Part shown: in pieces, positions 26,084-33,539 of the stretch
Layout: every line of letters starts with the position of its first letter
How positions within the stretch are numbered: the stretch's first letter is position 1
Assembly (NCBI RefSeq): GCF_018131015.1
Contig: NZ_JAFCJJ010000036.1
Location: 27,501 to 68,307, forward strand
Direction of reading: 5' to 3'
From: Bradyrhizobium diazoefficiens
GTDB lineage: Bacteria > Pseudomonadota > Alphaproteobacteria > Rhizobiales > Xanthobacteraceae
Length of the DNA stretch: 40,807 bases
Made by a program: the position numbers and the translations under genes
Notes under the pieces: model-generated
Database searches by the model: none
Seen by the model: only the letters and a program-made list of their open reading frames with translations
Told to the model about the DNA's origin: nothing

Positions 26084-26148
26084 GCCCATCCGCCGGTGCT
26101 CGCCTCACACGACCCGGCTGCTATCGCCTTCCAGAGTAACGACCGCTA

Positions 26149-27798
26149 ATGCCCCATCCCGGCGAACAGTTTTACCCCGAGGGCGTGCATTGGGACGACA
26201 CCATCGTCCAGGGCACGCTGCCCGACCTCTTGTCGAAGGCCGCCGCGGATTACGGCGCGCGCGCCGCGCTCGAATTCCGCGACCGGCCGATCAGCTACAG
26301 CGAGCTCGCCGGCATGGCCGAGCGCGCGGCTTCCGCCTTCCTCCGTGCCGGCTGCGGTAAGGGTACGTCCGTCGCGCTGTTTCTCGGCAACACGCCGGAC
26401 CATCCGGTGAATTTCTTCGGCGCGCTGAAGGCCGGTGCCCGCATCGCGCATCTGTCGCCGCTCGACGGCGAGATCGCGCTGACGCACAAGGTGTCCGACT
26501 CCGGCTCGCGCCTGCTCGTTACCTCCAATCTGGCGGCGCTGCTGCCGACTGCCCTGAAGTTCCTGGAGAAGGGCCTGATCGATCGCCTCGTCGTGTGCGA
26601 GGACGATGATTGGGGCAAGGTCGGCACGCCGCAGGCGCCGATCCCAAGCGACCCCCGCATCGTCACCTTCAAAGCCTTCGTCGAGGGCGCGGCCGCGCCG
26701 GCAGAGTGGCCGGAGGTCGCGATCGACGACGTCGCGCTGCTGCAATATACCGGCGGCACCACCGGCCTGCCCAAGGGCGCGATGCTGACGCACGGCAATC
26801 TCACTTCGGCGGTGTCGATCTACGACGTCTGGGGCAAGCCGACACGCGCCGCGCGCGGCGACGTGATCGAGCGCGTGATCTGCGTGCTGCCGCTGTTCCA
26901 CATCTACGCCCTCACCGTCGTGCTCTTGTCCGCGCTCCGCCGCGGCAATTTGATCTCGATCCACCAGCGCTTCGACGTCGAGGCGGTGATGCGCGATATC
27001 GAGGTCAAGCGCGCCACCTATTTCCCGGGCGTGCCGACGATGTGGATCGCGATCGCGGCGCTGCCCGACCTGGACAAGCGCGATTTCTCCTCGCTCAACG
27101 CGATCGGCTCGGGCGGCGCGCCGCTTCCGGTCGAGGTCGCAAGGTTCTTCGAGAGCAAGGTCGGCAAGAAGCTGAGGAGCGGCTGGGGCATGACCGAGAC
27201 CTGCTCGCCCGGCACCGGCCATCCGCCGACGGGGCCGGACAAGCCGGGCTCGATCGGGTTGATGCTGCCCGGCATCGAGCTCGACGTCGTCTCGCTGGAG
27301 GATTCCACCAGGGTGCTGGCGCCGGGCGAGGTCGGCGAGATCCGCATCAAGGGCCCGAACGTCACCAAGGGCTACTGGAACAAGCCGAAGGAATCGGCGG
27401 AGTCCTTCTCCGACGGCCGCTTCCTCACCGGCGACATCGGCTATGTCGACACCGACGGCTACTTCTTCCTGGTCGACCGCAAGAAGGACATGATCATCTC
27501 CGGCGGCTTCAACGTCTATCCGCAGATGATCGAGCAGGCGATCTATACACTTCCCGGCGTGCACGAGGTCATCGTGCTCGGCATTCCCGACCAGTACCGC
27601 GGCGAGGCCGCCAAGGCCTTCATCAAGCTCAAGCCGGAAGCAAAACCGTTCTCGCTCGACGAGCTGCGCGCGCAGCTTGCCGGCAAGGTCGGCAAGCACG
27701 AACTGCCGGCGGCGGTCGAGTTCGTCGACGATCTGCCGCGCACGCCGGTCGGAAAACTGTCGCGTCACGAGCTGCGCCAGCAGCAGAAACCACGATAA
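26149..27798 (+). CDS. pimA: Dicarboxylate--CoA ligase (PimA-like, AMP-forming)
   Basis: A 549-residue acyl-CoA synthetase that activates a carboxylic acid with ATP and CoA. The phosphate loop is YTGGTTGLPKGAMLTHGN (from about residue 200). Then come LPLFHIYALTV, the GWGMTE adenine-binding motif, GDIGYVDTDGYFFLVDRKKDMIISGGFNVYP (hinge and core A8), and PRTPVGKLSRHEL with the catalytic Lys. The length and position after the pimF-like gene match PimA, which activates pimelate and other C7-C14 dicarboxylates as I recall. Chain-length preference cannot be read from the sequence. The start at 26149 has only a weak ribosome site (AGAGTAACG). A family C repeat precedes it. Confidence 0.87.
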   Translation: MPHPGEQFYPEGVHWDDTIVQGTLPDLLSKAAADYGARAALEFRDRPISYSELAGMAERAASAFLRAGCGKGTSVALFLGNTPDHPVNFFGALKAGARIAHLSPLDGEIALTHKVSDSGSRLLVTSNLAALLPTALKFLEKGLIDRLVVCEDDDWGKVGTPQAPIPSDPRIVTFKAFVEGAAAPAEWPEVAIDDVALLQYTGGTTGLPKGAMLTHGNLTSAVSIYDVWGKPTRAARGDVIERVICVLPLFHIYALTVVLLSALRRGNLISIHQRFDVEAVMRDIEVKRATYFPGVPTMWIAIAALPDLDKRDFSSLNAIGSGGAPLPVEVARFFESKVGKKLRSGWGMTETCSPGTGHPPTGPDKPGSIGLMLPGIELDVVSLEDSTRVLAPGEVGEIRIKGPNVTKGYWNKPKESAESFSDGRFLTGDIGYVDTDGYFFLVDRKKDMIISGGFNVYPQMIEQAIYTLPGVHEVIVLGIPDQYRGEAAKAFIKLKPEAKPFSLDELRAQLAGKVGKHELPAAVEFVDDLPRTPVGKLSRHELRQQQKPR

Positions 27799-27826
27799 GA
27801 TAGCGTCATTTTGAGAGGAGGATCCG

Positions 27827-29017
27827 ATGGATCTCGCATTTACGAAGGAAGAGCAGGCGTTTCGCGAGGAAGTGCGTACCTTCTTCCGCGACAACGTGCC
27901 GCCGGACACGCGGCGCAAGCTGGTCGAGGGCCGCCACCTCTCGAAGGACGAGATGGTGACGTGGTGGCGCATCCTCAACAAGAAGGGCTGGGGCGTCAGC
28001 CACTGGCCGAAGCAGTATGGCGGCACGGGCTGGACCAGCGTGCAGCACTACATCTTCAACGAGGAGCTGCAGTCCTATCCGGCGCCGCAGCCGCTCGCTT
28101 TCGGCGTCAGCATGGTCGGCCCCGTCATCTACACCTTCGGCAACGAGGAGCAGAAGAAGAAGTACCTGCCGCGCATCGCCAATGTCGACGACTGGTGGTG
28201 CCAGGGCTTCTCTGAGCCCGGCTCCGGCTCCGACCTCGCCTCGCTGAAGACAAAGGCCGAGCGCAAGGGCGACAAGTGGATCATCAACGGCCAGAAGACC
28301 TGGACCACGCTCGCCCAGCACGCCGACATGATCTTCTGCCTGTGCCGCACCGACGCCAACGCCAAGAAGCAGATGGGCATTTCCTTCATCGTCTTCCCGA
28401 TGAAGTCGAAGGGCGTCACCGTGCGCCCGATCCAGACCATCGACGGCGGCCATGAAGTGAACGAGGTGTTCTTCGACGACGTCGAGGTTCCCATCGAGAA
28501 CCTGATCGGCGAGGAGAACAAGGGCTGGGACTACGCCAAATTCCTGCTCGGCAATGAGCGTACCGGCATCGCGCGGGTCGGCGTCTCCAAGGAGCGGCTG
28601 CGCCGCATCCGCGACCTCGCCGGCAAGGTCGAGGCCGGCGGCAAGCCGATCATCCAGGACTCCGCCTTTCGCGACAAGCTCGCGGCCTGCGAGATTGAGC
28701 TGAAGGCGCTCGAGCTCACCCAGCTCCGCGTCGTCGCCGACGAGGGCAAGCACGGCAAGGGCAAGCCCAATCCGGCTTCCTCCGTGCTGAAGATCAAGGG
28801 CTCCGAGATCCAGCAGACCACCACCGAGCTCTTGATGGAAGTGATCGGCCCGTTCGCCGCGCCCTACGACGTGCACGGCGACGACGGCTCGAACGAGGCC
28901 ATGGACTGGACCGCCCAGATCGCGCCAAGCTACTTCAACAACCGCAAGGTCTCGATCTACGGCGGCTCCAACGAGATCCAGCGCAACATCATCGCCAAGG
29001 CGGTGCTGGGGCTGTGA
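27827..29017 (+). CDS. pimC: Acyl-CoA dehydrogenase, large subunit (PimC-like)
   Basis: A 396-residue FAD-dependent acyl-CoA dehydrogenase. Family blocks are CQGFSEPGSGSDLASL (FAD and substrate contact), INGQKTWTTLAQHADM, FLLGNERTGIARVG and the C-terminal YGGSNEIQRNIIAKAVLGL. The usual catalytic Glu region is less standard, as in other CaiA-like dehydrogenases. Together with the 380-residue gene that follows it should form a heteromeric enzyme that introduces the 2,3 double bond into the dicarboxyl-CoA. Lengths of 396 and 380 match the annotated pimeloyl-CoA dehydrogenase subunits I remember. The ATG has GAGGAGG upstream and lies 28 bases after pimA. Confidence 0.9.
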   Translation: MDLAFTKEEQAFREEVRTFFRDNVPPDTRRKLVEGRHLSKDEMVTWWRILNKKGWGVSHWPKQYGGTGWTSVQHYIFNEELQSYPAPQPLAFGVSMVGPVIYTFGNEEQKKKYLPRIANVDDWWCQGFSEPGSGSDLASLKTKAERKGDKWIINGQKTWTTLAQHADMIFCLCRTDANAKKQMGISFIVFPMKSKGVTVRPIQTIDGGHEVNEVFFDDVEVPIENLIGEENKGWDYAKFLLGNERTGIARVGVSKERLRRIRDLAGKVEAGGKPIIQDSAFRDKLAACEIELKALELTQLRVVADEGKHGKGKPNPASSVLKIKGSEIQQTTTELLMEVIGPFAAPYDVHGDDGSNEAMDWTAQIAPSYFNNRKVSIYGGSNEIQRNIIAKAVLGL

Positions 29018-29042
29018 TTTCTGCCCGTCACTACACACTCGC

Positions 29043-29123
29043 CGTCATGGCCGGGCTTGACCCGGCCATCCACGCCTAGCGGCACGAAGAACGTGGATGC
29101 CCGGCACAAGGCCGGGCATGACG
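29043..29123. repeat. Dispersed palindromic repeat, family A, copy 2
   Basis: The left arm is CGTCATGGCCGGGCTTGACC and the right arm ends CACAAGGCCGGGCATGACG, with inner ATCCACG and CGTGGAT arms. It lies within the operon, between the two dehydrogenase subunit genes, and may hold up ribosomes or protect the mRNA end. Confidence 0.87.
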
Positions 29124-29150
29124 AAATCAGATATCGGAGAATAGAGAAAC

Positions 29151-30293
29151 ATGGATTTTGACCTGAACGAGGAGCAGCGGCTGCTCAAGGAAAGCATCGA
29201 CGGCCTGCTGACCGATTCCTACGATTTCGAGAGCCGCAAGAAGTACATGAAGGAGAAGGGCGGCTGGAGCCGGTCGGTCTGGGGCAAGCTCGCCGAGCAG
29301 GGCCTGCTCGGCCTGCCCTTCAGCGAGGCCGATGGCGGCTTCGGCGGCGGCGGCGTCGAGACCATGATCGTGATGGAAGCGCTCGGCAAGGCGCTGGTGC
29401 TCGAGCCCTATCTCGCAACGGTGGTGATCGGCGGCGGCTTCCTGCGCCACGCCGGCTCCGATGCGCAGAAGGCCGCGCATGTGCCGGGCATCATCGACGG
29501 CAGCAAGACGCTGGCGTTCGCCCAGGTCGAGAAGAACTCGCGCTACGATCTCTTCGACGTCTCGACGACCGCGAAGAAGAAGGGCGGCGGCTGGATCATC
29601 GACGGCGAGAAGTTCGTCGTGCTCAACGGCGAGAACGCCGAGACCCTCATCGTCACGGCCCGCACCGGCGGGGGCCGCCGCGACAAGACCGGCATCGGCG
29701 TGTTCCTGGTGCCGGCCAACGCCAAGGGCGTGACGAAGAAGTCGTACCCGACCCAGGACGGCCTGCACGCCGCCGACATCACCTTCACCGGTGTCGAGGT
29801 CGGCGCCGATGCCCCGATCGGCAATCCCGACGATGCGCTCGCGCTGATCGAGCGCGTGGTGGACGAGGCGCGCGTCGCGCTGTGCGCGGAAGCCGTCGGA
29901 TTGATGGACGAGTCGCTGAAGACCACGGTCGAGTACATCAAGACGCGAAAGCAGTTCGGCGTCGCGATCGGCTCGTTCCAGTCGCTGCAGCACCGCGCCT
30001 CCGACATGTTCGTCGCCGCCGAGCAGGCCCGCTCGATGTCGATGTTCGCGACCATGGCTGGTGATTTCGAGGACGCCAAGGAGCGTTCCAACGCGATCGC
30101 CGCGGCCAAGGTGCAGATCGGCAAGTCGCTGAAGTTCGTCGGCCAGCAGGCGATCCAGCTCCACGGCGGCATCGGCATGACCATGGAGGCGAAGATCGGC
30201 CACTACTTCAAGCGCCTGACCATGATCGAGAACACCTTTGGCGACACCGACTACCACCAGCGCCGCGTCGCCGACGCGGGCGGGTTGATCTAG
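29151..30293 (+). CDS. pimD: Acyl-CoA dehydrogenase, small subunit (PimD-like)
   Basis: A 380-residue acyl-CoA dehydrogenase family protein. It starts MDFDLNEEQRLLKESI. It shows LGLPFSEADGGFGGGGVETMIVMEALGKAL, AFAQVEKNSRYDLF, the central beta-domain, and a C-terminal helical part with TRKQFGVAIGSFQSLQHRASDMF and QAIQLHGGIGMTMEAKIGHYFKRL. It is more divergent than its partner and probably lacks independent activity. It is separated from the large subunit gene by a family A repeat and has only a poor ribosome site (GGAGAATAGAGAAAC before ATG). The role follows from pairing with the preceding gene. Confidence 0.88.
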   Translation: MDFDLNEEQRLLKESIDGLLTDSYDFESRKKYMKEKGGWSRSVWGKLAEQGLLGLPFSEADGGFGGGGVETMIVMEALGKALVLEPYLATVVIGGGFLRHAGSDAQKAAHVPGIIDGSKTLAFAQVEKNSRYDLFDVSTTAKKKGGGWIIDGEKFVVLNGENAETLIVTARTGGGRRDKTGIGVFLVPANAKGVTKKSYPTQDGLHAADITFTGVEVGADAPIGNPDDALALIERVVDEARVALCAEAVGLMDESLKTTVEYIKTRKQFGVAIGSFQSLQHRASDMFVAAEQARSMSMFATMAGDFEDAKERSNAIAAAKVQIGKSLKFVGQQAIQLHGGIGMTMEAKIGHYFKRLTMIENTFGDTDYHQRRVADAGGLI

Positions 30294-30327
30294 TCGCCGT
30301 ATCGCGGGCCTACTGCCGCACCAAGAT

Positions 30328-30410
30328 CGTCATGCCCGGGCTTGTCCCGGGCATCCACGTCTTGGCGGCAAGGAAGAACGTGGATGGCCGGGACAAGCCC
30401 GGCCATGACG
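30328..30410. repeat. Dispersed palindromic repeat, family A, copy 3
   Basis: The left arm is CGTCATGCCCGGGCTTGTCC and the right arm ends GACAAGCCCGGCCATGACG, with inner ATCCACGTCTT and AACGTGGAT arms. The left arm is identical over 20 bases to copy 1 at 5769. It lies between pimD-like and SDR genes. Confidence 0.9.
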
Positions 30411-30442
30411 GCGGAGCAAGCGGAAACAGGAGCCCGGCAACA

Positions 30443-31216
30443 ATGAAAAACACCCCGTTCGATCTCACCGGAAAAGTCGCCGTGGTCACCGGCTCCAGCC
30501 GCGGCATCGGCCGCTCCTCCGCCGAGCTGCTGGCCAAGCTCGGCGCAAAGGTCGTGGTCTCCTCCCGCAAGGCGGACGCCTGCAAGGAGGTCGCCGACGG
30601 CATCAATGCCGCGGGTGGCGACGCCATCGTCATCCCCTGCAACATCGCGCGCAAGATCGAAGTCGAGGCGCTGATCTCGGGCGCGACCAGGCATTACGGC
30701 AAGATCGACATCCTCGTCTGCAACGCCGCGGTGAACCCCTATTACGGCCCGCTGCTCGACATCACCGACGAGGCCTTCGACAAGATCATGGGAAGCAACG
30801 TCAAGAGCAACATCTGGCTCTCGGCGCTTGCGATCCCGCAGATGGCGGCGCGCGGGAACGGCTCCGTCGTCATCATCTCCTCGATCGGGGGCTTGCGCGG
30901 CTCCACCGTGATCGGCGCCTACGGCATCTCGAAGGCTGCCGATTTCGCGCTGTGCCGCTCGCTCGCCGGCGAATGGGGCCCGAAGGGCGTGCGCGTCAAC
31001 TGCATCGCGCCCGGCCTCGTCAAGACCGACTTCGCCCGCGCGCTGTGGGAGGACGAAGCCAATCTCAAGCGCCGCACCGCCACCACGCCGCTCCGCCGCA
31101 TCGGCGAGCCCGACGAAATCGCCGGCGCCGTCGCCTACCTCGCCTCGGACGCCTCCAGCTTCATGACCGGCCAGACCATCGTCATCGACGGCGGCGTGAC
31201 GACGGCAGCGGTGTAG
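30443..31216 (+). CDS. SDR family oxidoreductase
   Basis: A 257-residue classical short-chain dehydrogenase. The cofactor site is TGSSRGIG (16-23), followed by NAA (94-96). The catalytic residues are S147, Y160 and K164 (ISSIGG, AYGISKAA). The C-terminus has VNCIAPGLVKTDFARALWED and ITxG-type FMTGQTIVIDGGV. It is similar to 3-oxoacyl-ACP reductase and to DHRS4-like dehydrogenases. It sits fifth in the pim-type operon and could act on hydroxyacyl-CoA or related intermediates, but this is only context. The ATG at 30443 has AGGAG ten bases upstream. A frame open back to 30332 consists of the translated family A repeat and is not real protein. Confidence 0.9.
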   Translation: MKNTPFDLTGKVAVVTGSSRGIGRSSAELLAKLGAKVVVSSRKADACKEVADGINAAGGDAIVIPCNIARKIEVEALISGATRHYGKIDILVCNAAVNPYYGPLLDITDEAFDKIMGSNVKSNIWLSALAIPQMAARGNGSVVIISSIGGLRGSTVIGAYGISKAADFALCRSLAGEWGPKGVRVNCIAPGLVKTDFARALWEDEANLKRRTATTPLRRIGEPDEIAGAVAYLASDASSFMTGQTIVIDGGVTTAAV

Positions 31217-31218
31217 GT

Positions 31219-31344
31219 GGTCTCGTGTCCCGGACGCGGCGCGGCATGAAATGACGCGACGCAGAGCCGGGACCCAGAGTCGTGGGCCCCGGCTCTGCAG
31301 CGCACCGCTGAAGTAGCGCTGCGCTGCGTCCGGGGCACGAGACC
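31219..31344. repeat. Dispersed palindromic repeat, family B, copy 2, with long inverted ends
   Basis: The ends are GGTCTCGTGTCCCGGACGC and GCGTCCGGGGCACGAGACC, inverted copies over 19 bases with one mismatch. Inner arms GAGCCGGGACCCA and TGGGCCCCGGCTC lie around the centre. Copy 1 is at 4795-4931. It lies between the SDR and glpK genes. Confidence 0.85.
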
Positions 31345-31416
31345 TGCCTTGACCTTCCGCCTCCAATCCGCTCCCTTTGGCGCGACACACTCCAGGAAAC
31401 GCCAAGGTAAGCCGCC

Positions 31417-32919
31417 ATGTCTTTCGTCCTCGCCGTCGACCAGGGCACCACGTCCTCGCGCGCCATCGTGTTCCGCAGCGACATCTCGATTGCGGCGACC
31501 GCGCAGGCCGAGTTTCCGCAGCATTTTCCGGCCTCGGGCTGGGTCGAGCACGAGCCCGAGGACATCTGGACCTCGACGTTGATGGTCTGTCGCGAGGCGA
31601 TCGAGCAGGCCGGCATCACGGCAAAGGACATCGCCGCGATCGGCATCACCAACCAGCGCGAGACCACCGTGGTGTGGGACCGCGTCACCGGCCAGGCCGT
31701 GCACCGCGCCATCGTCTGGCAGGACCGCCGCACCGCCGACGTCTGCTCGCGGTTGAAAGCGGAGGGCCGCGAGGGCGTGATCTCGGCGAAGACCGGCCTG
31801 ATCATCGATCCCTATTTCTCCGGCACCAAGGTCGCCTGGATCCTCGACCACGTCCCCGGCGCGCGGGCGCGCGCCGCGCGCGGCGAATTGATGTTCGGCA
31901 CCGTCGACTGCTATCTGCTCTGGCGCCTCACCGGCGGCAAGGTGCACGCGACCGACGCCACCAATGCCTCGCGCACGCTGCTGTTCAACATCCATACCGG
32001 CGCGTGGGACGACGAGCTGCTGGAGATCATCGGCGTGCCGCGCGCGATGCTGCCCGAGGTGAAGGATTCCTCCGCCCGCTTCGGCGAGACCGTGCCGGAC
32101 CTGTTCGGCGGGCCCATCGCAATCTCAGGCATTGCCGGCGACCAGCAGGCCGCGACCATCGGACAAGCCTGCTTCCGCCCCGGCATGATCAAGTCGACCT
32201 ACGGCACCGGCTGCTTCGCGTTGCTCAACACCGGCACCACGCCGGTGGCCTCGAAGAACAAGCTGCTCACCACCATCGCCTATCAGCTCGACGGAAAACG
32301 CACCTACGCGCTCGAAGGCTCGATCTTCGTCGCCGGCTCGGCGGTGCAGTGGCTGCGCGACGGCCTCGGCATCATCAAGCACGCCGCCGAGACCGGGCCT
32401 CTTGCTGACAAGTCGGACTCGATGCAGAGCGTCTATCTCGTGCCGTCTTTCGTCGGCATGGGCGCGCCCTACTGGAATCCGCGCGTGCGCGGCGCGCTGT
32501 TCGGCCTCACCCGCAACACCGGCCCCGCCGAGCTCGCTCATGCCGCGCTGGAGAGCGTCTGCTACCAGACCTGGGATCTGCGCGAGGCGATGCGCGCCGA
32601 CATGCCGGGCGAGAAGGCGGAGAACGTGCTGCGCGTCGACGGCGGCATGACCGCCTCCGACTGGACCATGCAGCGCCTCGCCGATCTCCTGAACGCGCCG
32701 GTGGACCGTCCCGTGATCCAGGAGACCACCGCGCTGGGCGCCGCCTATCTCGCCGGCCTTCAGGCGGGCGTCTATCCCGAGCCGACGAAATTCGCCGACA
32801 ACTGGCGCCTGGAGCACCGCTTCAAGCCGAACATGAGCCAGGCGACGCGTGAGCGGAAGCTTGCGGGCTGGGCGCGCGCGGTGAAGGGCGTGCTGGCGAG
32901 CGACGAGGGGGAGGGATGA
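31417..32919 (+). CDS. glpK: Glycerol kinase
   Basis: A 500-residue FGGY-family kinase that makes sn-glycerol 3-phosphate from glycerol and ATP. The phosphate loop is VDQGTTSSRAIVF. WVEHEPEDIW and NQRETTVVWD, then AIVWQDRRT, are glycerol-kinase blocks. The ATP site has GIAGDQQAATIGQACF and YGTGCFALLNTG. The C-terminal VDGGMTASDWTMQRLADLL is the family signature. Length is typical. The ATG at 31417 has AAGGT upstream. No glycerol uptake or dehydrogenase gene adjoins. It overlaps the following acetyltransferase gene by four bases (ATGA). Confidence 0.96.
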   Translation: MSFVLAVDQGTTSSRAIVFRSDISIAATAQAEFPQHFPASGWVEHEPEDIWTSTLMVCREAIEQAGITAKDIAAIGITNQRETTVVWDRVTGQAVHRAIVWQDRRTADVCSRLKAEGREGVISAKTGLIIDPYFSGTKVAWILDHVPGARARAARGELMFGTVDCYLLWRLTGGKVHATDATNASRTLLFNIHTGAWDDELLEIIGVPRAMLPEVKDSSARFGETVPDLFGGPIAISGIAGDQQAATIGQACFRPGMIKSTYGTGCFALLNTGTTPVASKNKLLTTIAYQLDGKRTYALEGSIFVAGSAVQWLRDGLGIIKHAAETGPLADKSDSMQSVYLVPSFVGMGAPYWNPRVRGALFGLTRNTGPAELAHAALESVCYQTWDLREAMRADMPGEKAENVLRVDGGMTASDWTMQRLADLLNAPVDRPVIQETTALGAAYLAGLQAGVYPEPTKFADNWRLEHRFKPNMSQATRERKLAGWARAVKGVLASDEGEG

Positions 32920-33509
32920 TCCTCCCCGACGGCTATTCCGACGTGCCGCGCGGGAAGATTGCCGCCGTCGTCACCCACCTGGAGATGACGATGCGACCTG
33001 CACGCCGTGACGATCCAGAGGGGGCTTGGGGCTTGCGCAAGGTCGATGCTCCCGTGCCCGGCTGGTACCGCGACCTCTACCGCCGCGTCGGCGAGGAATG
33101 GCTGTGGTTTTCGCGGGCGCGCATGAGCGATGCGAACCTCGCCGCGGTGATCCACGCACCGGGGATCGAGGTCTATTCACTGGTGGTGGACGGCCGCGAT
33201 GAAGGCCTGCTGGAGCTGGATTTCCGCAAAACCCGTCAGTGCGAGCTGGTCTATTTCGGTGTCACGGGCCGCTTGATCGGCACCGGTGCCGCGCGCTTCT
33301 TGATGAACCGCGCTCTCGAGCTTGCCTGGTCGCGCGATCTCGACCGCGTCTGGGTGCACACCTGCACCTTCGATCATCCCTCCGCCGTCGCGTTCTACCA
33401 GCGCTCCGGCTTCCGCCCGTTCCGCCGCCAGATCGAGATCGCCGACGACCCGCGCCTCGATGGCACCGCGCCGCGCGCTGCCGCGCCGCATGTGCCGATG
33501 ATCGAGTAG
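32916..33509 (+). CDS. GNAT-family N-acetyltransferase
   Basis: A 197-residue acetyltransferase. The acetyl-CoA site is in the segment VTGRLIGTGAARFLMNRALELAW, and HTCTFDHPSAVAFYQRSGFRPFRRQIEI is motif B and the usual C-terminus. The first 20 residues (MILPDGYSDVPRGKIAAVV) precede the GNAT fold. The start overlaps the glpK stop (ATGA) with GAGGGGG upstream, so translation is coupled to glycerol kinase. A later start near 32985 is possible. Acceptor substrate unknown. It ends 30 bases from the convergent cytochrome gene. Confidence 0.85.
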   Translation: MILPDGYSDVPRGKIAAVVTHLEMTMRPARRDDPEGAWGLRKVDAPVPGWYRDLYRRVGEEWLWFSRARMSDANLAAVIHAPGIEVYSLVVDGRDEGLLELDFRKTRQCELVYFGVTGRLIGTGAARFLMNRALELAWSRDLDRVWVHTCTFDHPSAVAFYQRSGFRPFRRQIEIADDPRLDGTAPRAAAPHVPMIE

Positions 33510-33539
33510 GTGCGGTTATCTCCCGCGTGCCTCCTTCGC

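Noticed and set aside
26146..28026. A 626-codon open frame on the minus strand
   Set aside because: It mirrors the CoA ligase gene, which has all adenylation motifs; the antisense product has none.
30332..30442. N-terminal extension of the SDR (MPGLVPGIHVL...)
   Set aside because: It is the translated family A repeat; the real start at 30443 has a ribosome site and the fold begins there.
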